Assembly: GCF_020382885.2 (NCBI RefSeq)
Contig: NC_058515.1
Coordinates: 9,531,223-9,595,222, forward strand
Length of the DNA stretch: 64,000 nucleotides
Reading direction: 5' to 3'
From: Scatophagus argus
Lineage: Eukaryota; Chordata; Actinopteri; Scatophagidae
The notes below the pieces were generated by a model that saw nothing but the letters and a program-made list of their open reading frames with translations, was not told the DNA's origin and searched no databases. Shown piece by piece: positions 1-23,300 of this stretch. The translations under genes were made by a program, and so were the position numbers. How positions within the stretch are numbered: the stretch's first letter is position 1; the number at the start of each line of letters is the position of its first letter.

Positions 1-1880
1 TGTGCTGAACGGGGTCACCGCCCAGAAAGTTGTCCAACTGGGTGGCCAGCATGGCACACGCCACCCGCTCGTCCTTAGACGACTTCTCACCTGCGATAGA
101 GAGGAGATTAAATACCACGTTCAAAAAGTACACACTTGAATGAATGAAAAGGTCTGACTGAGGTATTTTGTTCTTTTTTTTTTTTTGGTCTGAGGAAGCT
201 ATGTCTAAGCTATGTCGCTAATAAAAGCTTTTTAATAAACTTGACAAAGTCTGAAATTTGCATCTTTGTACCATAATACAACAAAGTGATGGAGACAGTG
301 AGATATGATTAAAGGCTCTACAAAATCTCTGGGGGGAAAAAATTGTGTTGGGGTCATTTTGCCAAACTGCTATTTCTGAGGTTGAAAATGATCTTTTATG
401 ATGAGCTATTCAGCCAACATGTACGGATGCTCGTAAAACTGCTTTGAAAGAACTCCAAACTGAGCTCGCACGGCAACAAAATCCTGTCCGTCGAATAAAA
501 ACCTCCGTTTGAGTGAAAGAAAACGGCAATAAGAGGGATGCGAGGAAGAGTTAGGAAAATGAGGTCAGAAAGGTTAAGGTGTCACAGCGTGAGGAACAAA
601 AGAGCCGCTGACAGAGGTGACGGGTCACGCAGACAAAGAGGCAAACAGAGCGTTGGCCGGCGGCGCACAAAGACGACACAGGGGCCATCAACTGCAAACA
701 AGAGGAGGAGCGAGGCTTCGGAGAGCCCTCTCCAAGCTGTGACAATCAGCTTAGTGTTACCTAAGCACCGGATACATGCTGGAAACAACAGCCACATTTG
801 AGTACTGTAACAGCCATCCTGCATTTTTAATGGGCCCCGCTCGACAAAAAAAAAGAAAACATCCCGGTTCATCATCCCTTCATCCTTCTCCATCCAGCCT
901 CTGTCCTCGCACAATGATGCAGCAGGTCGGCGCTGTGTCTCATGTGTCATCACCATTAGCGGGAGGGTTATTAGCTTTTCGACCGCAGCGCAGGGCCAGG
1001 ATGAGGTGTGTAATAAGCAGTGAACAATGGTTAGCGCTTTTCCTGGAGTGGAATAGAAACAGGAGACGTATCCCTTCTCTTGAAGCCAGGACTACACATT
1101 TAAGTGTAAAGTTTTTGAGCAGAATATAAGTGTGATACAGTATGTGTTGTGTCATGATGCCTTGCATGTTGTAGTGTGGACATCTTATCTCTGCGTTGTC
1201 ACTCGATTTTCTGTCCTCATGACCAAGTCAAATTCTGCCATTTTTAGTTGACTTAATTTTCCAGTCTGTCATCACGATCAGACATTTTTTAGTGGCTGAA
1301 CATTTTTCATGCCGATTGAAGAAACATGCTGATCTAAGAGAAGGCATTTCTGTATTGGAGCTTTCAACATCCCGTAACTGCTGCATCCATCTTATCTAGA
1401 GTTGTTGCCATTTTTCTGTCGTAATTTTTTTTGGCTCTGGTGGAGGATGAAGATTGTTGATCCTGCCTTCAGCACTCTAACTGGCTGACTTATTTTCCAG
1501 ACTGAGCTCAACACCAGAGCTGTCTGAATAGCTGAAACGATCCATAGGAAATGGTCTAATTTTGATGATCTCATGTATCTCCCCCTTTAGCTCTTATTTT
1601 CTCAGTATTATTGATTGTGTCCAGGCACCCCCCCCCCCCCAGCTCCCCATGACATGATACATATATGTTGGTGTTTCAGTCTCTCACCTATCCACATGTG
1701 GAGATCAGCTCCCAGTTGACCACGGTTGTCCAGCACCAGGTAGGAGTCCCCATTATAAAAGGCTCCCACCTCTGAGGGATCCAGCAGCACTGCCTTCATC
1801 TTCTCCACCCTCCACACCCGGAGGCCCGGCTCCCGGACCTCTGGGCCAAACTGACCTGGTGCTGCCTGGAAGGGGAGCAT
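1..1880 (-). CDS. capg: Macrophage-capping protein (CapG-like), 5' part, runs off left edge
   Basis: CapG caps the fast-growing ends of actin filaments in a calcium-dependent way in cytoplasm and nucleus. Two coding exons are visible on the minus strand: 1880-1688 and 90-1 (truncated by the window). Exon 1 starts at ATG 1880 and encodes a 20-residue lead followed by EPGLRVWRVEKMKAV and GDSYLVLDNRG, the start of the first gelsolin repeat. It ends in phase with a GT donor at 1687. The second exon continues WIGEKSSKDERVACAMLATQ and ends GGDPVQH. The distance from the start Met to the EPGL motif is the same as in mammalian CAPG, and the WIG-x2-SS-[KR]-DE and PVQH motifs favour CapG over gelsolin, villin or scinderin. 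A TTGCAG acceptor lies directly before the ATG (exon begins at 1881), so a non-coding 5' exon must exist further right; I could not place it. The paralogue (a or b) cannot be told. Confidence 0.82.
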
Positions 1881-3864
1881 ACTGCAAGGAAACAAGAAGA
1901 AGACCGGTAAGACGCACGGACAAAAAGAGTAGGATGTAGTGGGGAGGGATTTACAACAGTCAACACGAGCATGATTTCTACAGTAGGAGTCAGTCAAATG
2001 GCACATCTGAGTCACACTTGGGATCCAAATTACGCAAATCATGTCTGACAGAAGGGGAAGAAGCTGGCCGAAACAGGAAGTCCAAACAGATGGTGTTTCA
2101 CTAGTTCCATGTGGAAATAGATGCTCGGTTTTGGTTGGAGTAAGTCAAAATACAAAACAAAATGCAGAATGCTACTGCCACATGAGGGAAGTACTCAACT
2201 TGTCACATTTTTAGACTAGATTTAAAACAAAGGGTTTTTAAAATGGATGTTGAGAAAAACATGTTCCCCAGCCACTGCAGATGCATTAGCCAGTACATTT
2301 TTAATTGCCAGTCCTAAGCCTCGATAAATGGAGGGGGTTGTGTCAGGACAGGCATCTGGCGTAAAAAGCCTGTTCCAAGTTAAATATGGTGATTGTAAAA
2401 GTTAGATTTCCTCACTAGGTTGGACAGGAAGTCGAACGATACAACCAGAACTCAACACAGACGCCTCCCAAACCGCAGTCACTTTTAAGGAAGACCGAGA
2501 TGAGGATGTCAGCGATGTGATTAGCGCAATTACACTTAAGGCTTGAGACAAAATGAAGTGTTGTGTTTCTGCTTAACGACCGCAGGCTACATGACATCCC
2601 TCTAACGAAACACAACACTGAGCCACAACATGAGTGTCATCACACAAAAACAGGCGTGGTTATATGCAAGCTGGATCAAGTCAGTGTGAGAATGTACACC
2701 CCTGCCTCTTTTACAGTTTTCCCTCACCCTGACGTTCTACACTTCAACATACTCAGCGTTTCAGCCAACCACAGCTTCGTCTCCACCTGTCTTCGCCCAC
2801 CTTGCTGTGTGACTGAAAAAGGTGAGTTTTACACAACACGATTTAAACAGAGAAACTGAAAACCAAGAAGGTATACCTGTCAGAAAAAGAGGACAGATTA
2901 ATTGATTAATCAACTTCAGTGCTAGAAGACTGAATAAAAAAAACTTTTGCAAAATCCAGTTTCCATCCTAAGGTGTCTAATGCAATATAATGGAGTGCTA
3001 TAGTTGCAGTTTCCTGCCTCTACAGATAATCAACAGGCATTTCCTGGATGATAACACACAAACATCTGAAATCTTATCAAATCCCCTGCAGCTTCATGAG
3101 GGTTGTGACATCTTAAAGCAATATTACATATATACATATAAATACTACTGTGCTGAAATAAACAAAAAAAATATATATATAATATGGGTGGGGCTTCTAC
3201 TGCACTTTTCATTCTGTTATCATTAAGTTATAACCTTATGGTTCAATTTAAATGCTAGACAGTTGCCAGTGAGCAACCATGACTCATAATGGAGGACAGT
3301 TAGCATCATTAAAAGTGATTAGAGTCAACCGAGAACGCTGATCCAACACGCGAGACGTCGCCCTCAACTCTTCTGAAATATCTGTGAAAAATAGCCCATC
3401 AGGCAGCAGTAAAGCAGTAAAGTTGTGACCATTAGCACTAATCATCAACACTATGGTTAGCCAAACAGGATGTCTGCAGCAGCTCTGCAGCAGCTCTTTC
3501 CGTTTTTTTCTGGCTTTTCAGCTTGAAAGATATTTATGTCTCAATCACTCTCCCCCCCTGGTATATGATATCAACTCGTTTATGTAAACGGTGACCAACA
3601 AACTGGTGCAAAACAAGAGAAGGTGACGGTGTGGCAGATGATGGTGGAGAAGAGGAGGTAAAGGAGCGAGGAAAACGAGAATGAGAGAGAGAAAGGGCCC
3701 GAGGCAGCTCATGCAGGGGCCCCGGGTTAAAGTTACAGTGCTTGGACAGCCACTCCAAGAGTAAATAAAGAGAGAAAAAAAGGCCTGATCCACTTAACTG
3801 TATGATCTCCTCTGGTACCTCCGACATGCTGTCTGACTCCGACTCCATTCTGCCTGTCCACTGG

Positions 3865-4070
3865 AGTGTGTGTGTGTGTGTGTGTCTGTGTGTGTGGAGG
3901 TGGTTGTAAGAGATCGAGAGGTCTGGCGAGGAGGAGTGTTTGGGCTCACCTGGCCTGGTTAGCTTATATGTGAGAGGTAACTGGAGCCGGTGTGATGAAA
4001 GCCTACCTGCGGCCTGTGGACAGGACGCCGTGTGTGTGTGTGTGTGTGTGTGTGTAGGGGGGGGGGGGGG
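3865..4070. repeat. TG microsatellites and a G14 run
   Basis: Two TG-dinucleotide tracts (about 3865-3896 and 4031-4055) flank unique sequence. The second runs directly into 14 consecutive G residues at 4057-4070. Open frames here (poly Val-Cys/Gly) are repeat artefacts. Confidence 0.9.
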
Positions 4071-5409
4071 ACTAGAATCGGGTTCCTGGTTCCAGGCTTC
4101 TTCCTTTCTCCTCTACATTCAGCCCCTCCTCCTACCGCAGGCGAGAATCATGGTCCTCCCAATGCGCTAAGGAAGCCTTCCTCATTCATTTGTGAACCCA
4201 AAAGGAAATAGGAGTCACCAGGTGTTGTCACCAACACGGTTGCAAAGCGCATAATGACTGCAGGCACCCCAATTCAAGAAGAAGTTCTGCTCATTTTCTG
4301 CATAAACCAACTGACAGTTACAGCAATTCTACGGCTTGGATCTGCATGAAATTCTCCTGGTTGAATCATCAAAAGATGAAAAACTGGATTAGAAAATCTC
4401 TCTCTTAACTACAACTATCAAGGCGGAAAAAATATCCAATCACAGAGCATAAACCTCCGTAATGTGCTCAGCTAATGACTGTGCTGTTGGCAAACGTGAT
4501 AACACAATCTGCAGCTTAAATGTGTTCAGTTTTGCATTAAGAGTCGATTTTGTATGAGTTCAAACGCTGTGGCGCCATGTTTTGTCCTTGCTCTTATTTC
4601 ACTTTGGCTTCTTCTATGCAGCACCAACAGCTGAAGCATATAGGCCAAACTCTTCACAAACTGCTTGTTAACACATCCTGCGGTTAACTAAGCAACATTA
4701 GCATTTATCTGGAGTCGTGTTTCACTCTCTTTTAGCTCTGTTTTTGGTCTGCACCGACTCCTGAGCGGAAATACTCTGCTCTGCTAAATGCTGCACTGTG
4801 TTCAGCTAATCCCTAACTTGCACCTAACTAGCCGTTCGGTGCAATGAGCTGCACATTTGGGCAATGATTCACTGTAGGCTGCATTTTGGTGATCAGTCAA
4901 ATGCGTACACATTTCAACCATGTGAAATCATTTGCAGCTCAGATTTCAGTGAGGTAAAGGAAAAACAATTGACCCCATGAAGTAATTTATATGGGCACAT
5001 CCTTCACTTTGCTAGTCGTTCTTAAAATGACTTGCCAAATCAGTGGAAAGTTCTTAGTAAAATTACAATTAATCTGCATTTACTTGGTTGGCAAAAAAAC
5101 GAAAAAACTAGAAAATAAACAAGGAGGAATAAATTTAGTGAGTGAGTGTTCATAAATGGTACCAAAGAGAAGATATAGGTAAAAGGCAGATATTTGCCCT
5201 TTTCACCTCGGCTACTGGAGTGGTCCGAGGTGTCTGGAGAAAGATGGAGGGCTGAGATGGAGACACAGGGTCACAGATAGGCTGCAGGGGTCACTGACTC
5301 AATCAGTCATTCACGTGTTGATAACCACACAGAAATATGAGAGCAGACAACATGTAGGCGGACAGAGCAGCCGGAGACCTGAGAGCGAACAGTGAGTCTA
5401 CGGCGTGTT

Positions 5410-5432
5410 TGTGTGTGTGTGTGTGTGTGTGT
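5410..5432. repeat. TG microsatellite
   Basis: Uninterrupted TG repeat of about 11 units in intergenic sequence. Confidence 0.9.
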
Positions 5433-6171
5433 ACAAAGCTGGGTGCACTCTATGATTATGAGATTAGGAGAGTGAAATCAAGACAGAGTGATGCAGACGG
5501 GGAGAAACTGAGAGGACCAAGGAACAAAGAGGAAGTAAAAAATAAATGAGCATAACATGGATGTTATGGATATTAAATCACAGCGGCAGGAAAAAAAAAA
5601 AGCGTTTTTAACCCATTTTGAAAATCAAGTTCACTCACAGCTCGACTGAGTCCCAACATGTGTTAGCTCCTTAAAACCCCACCCAAACTTCCAGGAAGTT
5701 GTAAAACATTTACAACTAAAACCAAGATGATGTGTAGGAAATGAGACACAAACAGACTGAGAAAGGAAATTAAAGGTGTGGTGTGCCCACCCTCACGTAA
5801 AGCAGAAAAGTGGAGCTGAGAAAAGAGGCAGAGTTCATATGGAGAGATATCAAGCAAACAAAACTGAAGATTCATTGTCCCATTGTGAGATTCCTCAGCT
5901 GATTTAAGGAGGAGGAATGTGATGAGCAAACAGGGAGAGAAGAATGTGCGGAGGGGGAAGAATTCAGACGAAAAGTTTCATCAAGACCATAGGAAATAAG
6001 TAAAAACACAACATATGAAAAGACAGAACAAATCATACATTGCAGCAAAATGTACAAAAAATAAAGTTAAGATTTACCTTGTAGAGTGAGCTGGCGGTGG
6101 GAAACAACACGTCTGAGCAGAGAGTGAGGAGACAAGCAGTCATGCGAGGGGAAACATGTCTCTATACAAAT

Positions 6172-6223
6172 TCTCTCTCTCTCTTTCACACACACACACA
6201 CACACACGCACACACACATACAC
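6172..6223. repeat. Compound CT/CA microsatellite
   Basis: A CT tract (6172-6186) followed by an almost perfect CA tract (to about 6223) with one CG interruption. Confidence 0.9.
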
Positions 6224-6493
6224 AAGTTACTTCCTGCCTCTGTCTCAGCAGCTTTAGCCCAGCCCTCTGAGTCAACCACAAAAGTGGCAAAAAAAAGTGC
6301 AGAAACTTGATTGAACCAGGAGTTGAAGATGAGAGAATTCAAACCCAAATTCGGCCTATCTTGACAAAATTGTTGTCTTTATGATGAAACTGATGCAAAA
6401 AGTCACTTCTTCACTTGAATATCTTTAAAGAATACAAGAATTAGGTGATACAAAAACAGAGGAATTACAAGAAATCCCTCTTTCGGCTTTCCA

Positions 6494-7012
6494 CAGTGGT
6501 GCCGACACTGTACTTAAGTGCACTTTAAAGTATTTCCATTTTATGACACTTCACTTCATTTCCCCTCTAAACATCTAACATGGTTTCGTTTAAATAAATC
6601 CAACATTCCACGAAAAAGCAAAGATTAGAGAAAAGACTGAAAACCAAAAACAGATTTATGTATCAAAAAGCAGTTTTTTCTTCTTTCTTCTCCCATCAAT
6701 CATCTCGTGACCCCTCAGGTTTATCTGATGACCCTTTGGAGGGGCCCAAGCCATATGTTGGGAACACACTACTAGCTCCGCCACAAGCAGCTACAACTGT
6801 AAAACACTGCTTACATGCTAATGTATCATTTCTAATAATCAATAAACATTCATATCAGTCCCATTTTACTGCAGAACAAACATTTTTACTTTCGATTCTT
6901 TGCGCATATGTTATAGATGATATTTTTTTACTTCAATTGAATTTGCAGGACTTTGACTTGTAGAATCATGTTTTTGCATTGGTACTTAAGTAAAGTTCTT
7001 TTCCCACCACTG
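6494..7012. mobile_element. Non-autonomous hAT-like MITE with terminal inverted repeats
   Basis: The element begins CAGTGGTG (6494-6501) and ends CACCACTG (7005-7012), an exact 8-bp inverted match. A subterminal GTACTTAAGT occurs near both ends (6510-6519 and 6982-6991). The flanking octamers are gctttcca (6486-6493) and gctttctt (7013-7020), matching at 6 of 8 bases, as expected of an aged 8-bp target duplication typical of hAT elements. The interior is about 500 bp, AT-rich and has no transposase frame. The terminal pattern, with an ACTTAAGTAAA box and CCACCACTG end, resembles a MITE family I know as very common in spiny-rayed fish genomes. Confidence 0.72.
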
Positions 7013-9316
7013 GCTTTCTTTGCACAACATCCTTCTAACCGCTGCCTTCACACTGATGACTCATGTCAAGGTCTGCACAGTTGGTAACTATCACCCCAGT
7101 AACTGATCCAAACAGTCAAGAGTCATACACGGATTCTCCCACTCAAACACGCCCATATGTATAGGAAGTGCAGTACAATCACAGATTATGCATTATACAA
7201 CATGCTTACCTGTCCAGGTTTCTCTGAGTGAGGTCAAAGTGAAACCTGTGACTGACTCATCTAAGGGGCAAAGTCCACGCCCTAAATGCCTCAAAACAAT
7301 TTTTCTTTGCCTTCACATTTTTGTCAAGTCACGTTAGAAATAAATAACCATTAATTTGTATTCATGTTTTGAGTCCTACTAATTTTAAATTTGGCGACAT
7401 CATCTTAATTCTGAGTTGATGACTGTCTTGAGACTTCTCTTTGTTTTTGAGTCATTAATCAATGATTTGCAGACTTAAAGATTAATAACTGGAAATTAAA
7501 TGTACCAAGCACATCTGTATTAGACTGGATAATTTAAGGAATTATTTGGTGGCAATGAAATTCGAGAAAATCAACAGACTTTTAAGAAAATATTTTATAT
7601 GACAAAATCATTAAATAATAACTGGTTAATTTCAGGTAGTCTGTCTCCACAAACACTGAGGATTTTGAACTTTTACAGCTCATAGTTACGACATGCAGGC
7701 AGACCACATTACTGTTCTTCTCTTATGGAAGCTTGATTCACCCCTGTGGTGAGTCAGTCATTAACAACTCACATTGCGCAGATAAACACTGTCAAAACCT
7801 ACAAAACTGAAGCCATTATCAGTGTAAAGTAGGATTTGGGGAAATTGCGTATGAAATTAAATACATCTACATTAATTTGTATTTTAGCATTGGGTTTATG
7901 CCACTCAGTGTCATCTAATTATTATGACAAATGTATATGAAAGGCTTACTGACTACATTTGTTAGTGGCACAGCCTTTCTTATGTTGAAAGGCCCTGGGT
8001 GGCCTCCATATAGAGGGTGGGGTTCAAACTCTTCTGTCTTCCATGGGAGAGCTCTCCCTCCATCTGGTGGCCAGAAAAGGTAATGCAAAAATGGTGTGCT
8101 ACCTCTTTGAGAAAAGTGGCAGCTTCCAACAATTAAATACTTCTAATTCAGTATTAAGATACACAAGCTTGTGCTATGAAATAGCAAGTCTGTTATTAGC
8201 TGCTAAGCTTATTAACTAGCTTAACATCACTTTAGCCTGCACAAACATCTGCTCTGATGATAATGATTGATAATTATTTTTAAGGTCCTATTATATTTTA
8301 TAAATCCTAGACAAGTCCTGTTGAGTATGCTGGGTATGATTTTGTCATAGATTTACCACACACAGTTGTGTTTATCCTTAACTGCCCAACACTTTCAAAG
8401 TGAGTATGCTAGTTTAGCTAGTATGCTAATGGGCTTGACATAGCCTGTTAGCCTGGGGACTGTCGCAAACAAAAGTTATATTGGTGTTGCAGTGAGTACA
8501 GAAACAATGCTTTGAACAGTCACAATCAATTTAGTCATACACCTGTAAACCTGGTGTTAAAGGACAGTGACATTACAGCGACAGGTTTACGAGACTTACA
8601 CATTTAACGGCTGTTTATCTTTAGCTCGCTGAGGTTCGAAGTTTACAAAGTGAACTTTCTATGTTTTTGTCCTGTAAATTCAATTTCAGATATTAAGGAA
8701 CTCCCGATAAATGACTTTCATCTGCTTTTATAGTTAAAAACAGGCGACTCAACTTCCCGAGGTCAAAATTTACCAGTTCTCTCTGACGTTCTTGAACTCA
8801 AACCTGTTATTCCTGTTTGTTTTTCAGGTTAATTGGCCTGATTTGATTGGTTAACTTCCTGCCGGGGAGCAAGTGAGTTCACAGAAAGACCAGAGCGTCC
8901 TCAAGTGGAAGAAGCGTGTTGCCTGTGACGACAGAGTCCAGTCACGTGATTTACCGGCACAGGTGTTTTGCTTTAGGACTCGCCAAGATATTGTTGCCTC
9001 AGTAAATGAAATGTGCATGTTTATGTGTCTTTTTTCTGTCGTTCTGCGTTTAGGGTGAGCCATTTAACTGCTTAAAAGTCAAATTTCCAGTCATAAGAGC
9101 AGTCCCTTTTCTGGTTGTCACTATAATATAAGGACTTTTTCTTAAATAAAACTAGTATTACAACAATTCAAATATATGTCCATCTTGAAACACATAAGAA
9201 GGCTGTTAAAAGCAAAATGTATTTGTAAAGCTACAGTACGTGTTACATTATTCAGGTATTACTCTGTTTAATTGCCTATTTTACAAGCTGTTTTAGAATG
9301 CATATTTTTAATATTA

Positions 9317-9336
9317 CATATATATATATATATATA
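9317..9336. repeat. AT microsatellite
   Basis: Short perfect AT dinucleotide tract in AT-rich intergenic DNA. Confidence 0.85.
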
Positions 9337-9641
9337 AAATATTAAATTAGCAAAGTCAAGTTGCAGTTTGTCAACAAAAAAAAAAAAAGATTTAAAAAAA
9401 TAGCTCAAAACAAATTTGCCTTGTGACTGTGGTGGCACAGAGTGATAAAAGTGGTAATACTTTATGAAATGAATAAATCAACAAAAAAGCTTAAGTCTAT
9501 TTGATATTTGTCTCCATAACAACTAAAGCATGTCCTTTTTCCAATACACCAAAGAGTAGCTTTTGTTCCTGCACAAAGCTGACATCTAACCAGCTAACTT
9601 AAAGTTGAGTGACATTAAACACAAAGACATGTAGTAAAACT

Positions 9642-9647
9642 TTTATT
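9642..9647 (-). terminator. polr2a: Candidate polyadenylation signal of polr2a
   Basis: TTTATT on the plus strand reads AATAAA on the minus strand. It is the first canonical signal I found downstream of the polr2a stop at 12180, which implies a 3' UTR of about 2.5 kb. A variant signal closer to the stop may be used instead, so this is a candidate only. Confidence 0.35.
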
Positions 9648-12179
9648 AATTATTTTCCAAGTCAAAAAACAAACAGAACAAAGATACAGAGAACGAGATA
9701 ATGAATTGATTTCTGTACAGTGGCAATTTCAAGTTAAACTTTACTTTGCCCAGACATGTGAAGTCTTTCCTCAGTTTGAAACCCTGTCTCGCCTTCAGAC
9801 GCATGCTAACCGCACACGCACACACTCATTCATACAACGCAGGAGTCCCGATGTTCTGAATTGACCGGACAGCACACGGTGAAGACATAAGGATTAGATG
9901 CAAAAATAGTGGACAAAATATCACAATGTCTGGGGCTTAGGTCCACCATAATATTTACTAAGTGCAATCACCACATCAGCTTTATCGCAAAGGCCAGAAG
10001 ACGCAGTCCTTTCAATTCAAGACCATCTTGGAAGCAATGTTTAACAAAATCTGACAAGTCATTTAAACTGTTTGTACTTAATCTTCTCAGGACTCCCAGT
10101 CAGACCCAATACCCCCCCCAAATCACAGGTACATACACTGGTAGAAAAAAGAAAACACTGATTTCAGAGATGAGGATCACTTGTGGATGAAGGGGGAAGA
10201 GGGAGGAGACCCAGCAAATCCAATAAATTCAGAAACTGCATCGAATGATCAAATGGAACGAGGAGGGAATGGAAAAATTGGTTTCCATTGTTATCAGGTG
10301 TATGTTCGGTTCCCTGACACAGTCAAACTAGGTTGTGTAATGTGACAAAGCACCCATACTCAAAAAGAAAGTCACACTAATGTAGTGGGTAAGGGTTTGG
10401 TTTTTTTTTTTTGTTTTTAACACAGAGGCCCTGTTTGTTTCTTTGGACGCTCTCTGCTTAAAAGAAAATAAAATTGTTCCACGAAGTTGTGAAGCAAAAA
10501 GCCAACAGGAGGACAAATGTTGCCCTCTGGCATCCCAAAAAAAGGAAAACACTGAACTGAAGACTGAAATTTTTGCCCTTTTTGCCTTTAACTGAAGCAA
10601 CGTCAAGACTTGCTGATGGCATGCAATGTCCTGTAGAACTGTTAGTGAAAAGAACAGTTGCTGTCACGGCAACAAACTTGGTACTGTTGGAGAGAGTGAG
10701 GGCTAAAAAAAAGAGCACTCCCCTCCATCCTCTGCCCCTTCATCCACAGTGTTTCAACATGAGCCTCCTGCAAACAGGTTCACAAAGTCACCAAAAGCAA
10801 ACTAGAGAAAAACAAAACAAAAAAAAATTATTATTATTTTCCTCTATTCATATTCACACAGAATAGTAGTTAACTTTCTTTCTTAAATAAATTGAAGAGT
10901 CCAAATAATCCTGTGTACAAGTCAGCTATCAGAAATGGGACGAAGATTAGCAAGACGTGGGAGGGATTTGGGTAAAAAAAAAAAAAAAATCAAACTAAAG
11001 CTTGATTAAAATGTATTAACATGTGCTACTCATGCAAACAATGACAAAAGCAGCAACGCCAAACTAGTATGCCTCGTCCACGTGTGCCCCATTTCCTCCT
11101 AGAATCAAAACTGAAGACAGAGTAATCATTCTATTATTTTTTCCCATATAAATCTTTAAATTCCCACTGTCATGGGAAGAATATTATCAGGAAAAGTGTT
11201 TTTTTTTTGTTTCCCTCTCTTCTGATGCACAAGTCCCCAAAATGGTGGAGGACAAGAGGATGCTGGTGGGTGTTTTCATGACATCTTTCAGGTTTTGTCT
11301 TTGGGGTGTGAAGGAGGAAGAGGGGAGGGTGATGGGTACATACACCTATGTAGGTCAGTGATGTTGAGAGTGAAATTTCATTTCCCTGCAAGCCAGTTTC
11401 TCTCTCTCTCTCCTATCATGTATTTCTGCTGATCATCCAACTTTCTTCTTCAGACAACTTGACGATTTTAAACATATCAGACACCAAAAGCTTCATCTCT
11501 GATCCACAAAACGTAACCCAAGACTGGCAGCAACTGTAGTAGCAACAAGTAGCAACAAAAGCAGCAAAAAGTCTCAAGAAGATACACCTTGGTGAAATAT
11601 GCAGTAAACAAAGTGTAAACCTTACCGCCTTGATTTTCTTTAGAGCTTATGCTTTAGCGATTAATACAATCCACTTCTCAAAAAGGCTTTTGGCAATATG
11701 TATGCTTTCCACAACTATACACCCAACATTTAGAAAATGAGAGAGAGACTGGATGCAGCACACTATAAAGTTAAAAAGGGACATTTTATCCCCGTTATGT
11801 GTTCACCACATCTTCCCCTCCTTTTAGTTTCCTTTTGGGATTCGCAGTTTTGCTCCAACCCCCATGTGAAAATTAAAAAACCTATTTCAAAAGGCAGCCT
11901 TTTTTTTCCTTCAGGCAAAGCAGTTCAAGTCTTTCACATATTAGTTCTAACAATATCTTGTGGTAAAAGGGAGACCCCCCCCCCCCCCAGATAATCAAGA
12001 TTGGAGGATAACAGAGATCCCCCAAAGGAGAAATTTCCTCCAAGAGAAACAATCACAACTGGGACCCCTGTGGCTAGAAGATCCGCCACCTCCAGCTGGT
12101 TAAAAGGTGCTGTCCTTCAGGTGTCCACCATGAGGTGACGGGGTTTCTTCAGCTGCCTCCCCTTCTCATCCGCAGCTCA
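9648..12179 (-). other. Probable polr2a 3' UTR and downstream sequence
   Basis: About 2.5 kb without a convincing coding frame on either strand, lying directly after the polr2a stop codon. It contains homopolymer runs (for example C12 near 11977-11988) and no recognised gene. How much is transcribed UTR depends on which polyadenylation signal is used. Confidence 0.45.
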
Positions 12180-22414
<10,235 letters not shown>

Positions 22415-23300
22415 CCTGTCTATTCAAAGAGACGCGTCCTTCTTCGGCACGCCGCTTTGTGAGCAGGAACAGCCTTTAAGTAGTCACCACGACTCTGGTC
22501 AGACCGCCAACGGTGACCGGAAAGTCTCCGAAGGCGATATCCCAGGGACCTCTGCTGTCGGTTGCCTTTTTAGCCGGATTATTTGTGCTTTGGTCCTAAC
22601 TAAGATGGCCACCGACTGTCCCTCTCCCTTTTCCTGATCTACACTCCGGAGCGCTCTAAGCGCTTCTGAGCATGAAGCGGCTCAACGCTTGTTTATATAG
22701 ACTGAGTGCAGACTACGGGGTCGCACACCCAGAAAGACAGGGACTGATTCTTCGGAAGGTGGGACATAGATCTCAGTAGTAAAACGCTCATTGGCCATTC
22801 AAGACAGCTATATGAATAATTCATTTTATACCACGTACAGCCAATTAAAGAACACGTATATTTTTTTAGCGAATCAAAACTAAAGGTGGGTATTGATTTA
22901 ATCTAAACTCATCCCGATTGGCTTTATTAAAACAGAGTAGGCGGTGAGACGCGTATTTTGCATGCAACGTATGAATATACAATTAAGGTTCTTTTGATTT
23001 GTCCATTTTCTTATTAATATTGAGTAGAAGAAAAGGGAAGTCCAATAGTTTCGAAGGAATGCACCTTCTTAGAATAATTTAAACAGAACCCGCCCTCGGT
23101 CCGATATTTGCCGAATGTGTCCGATGTGAATTTCTTCCCTCAGAGCAAAAATAAAAAAAATCTGTGTTCTCCCGTTCGTCTCGCTCTAGATCAGCCTGGG
23201 CTCTAAGAAAAGAGGCTCAGGGCTGAGGCCTGTTTAAGACCTTTGATTAAACTGGGGAAAATTGTCGAAATACATTATATTTTCATTTCGAAACAACGTA
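22415..23300. promoter_or_regulatory. Divergent promoter region of polr2a (minus) and zbtb4 (plus)
   Basis: Between the polr2a start codon and the likely start of zbtb4 transcription. On the polr2a side there is a TATA box (22692-22699, minus). CCAAT boxes lie at 22790-22794 (ATTGG), 22841-22845 (CCAAT) and 22917-22921 (ATTGG), a spacing typical of NF-Y-bound bidirectional promoters. AAGATGGCCAC at 22602-22612, within the probable polr2a leader, matches the core of a YY1 site. The human orthologues POLR2A and ZBTB4 are also head to head with starts very close together. The exact zbtb4 start is not visible. Confidence 0.6.
22692..22699 (-). promoter_or_regulatory. polr2a: TATA box of polr2a
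   Basis: The minus strand reads CTATATAAAC. With usual spacing, transcription would begin near 22660-22668, giving a 5' UTR of about 250 nt before the ATG at 22414. Confidence 0.55.

Larger units (their letters stand above)
1882..9640. other. Intergenic DNA between capg and polr2a
   Basis: No convincing coding exon on either strand: open frames are short, lack family motifs and often run through microsatellites. The segment should hold the non-coding first exon and promoter of capg, which I could not locate. It contains several microsatellites (about 3865-3896, 4031-4070, 5410-5432, 6172-6223, 9317-9336) and one hAT-like MITE. Confidence 0.6.
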
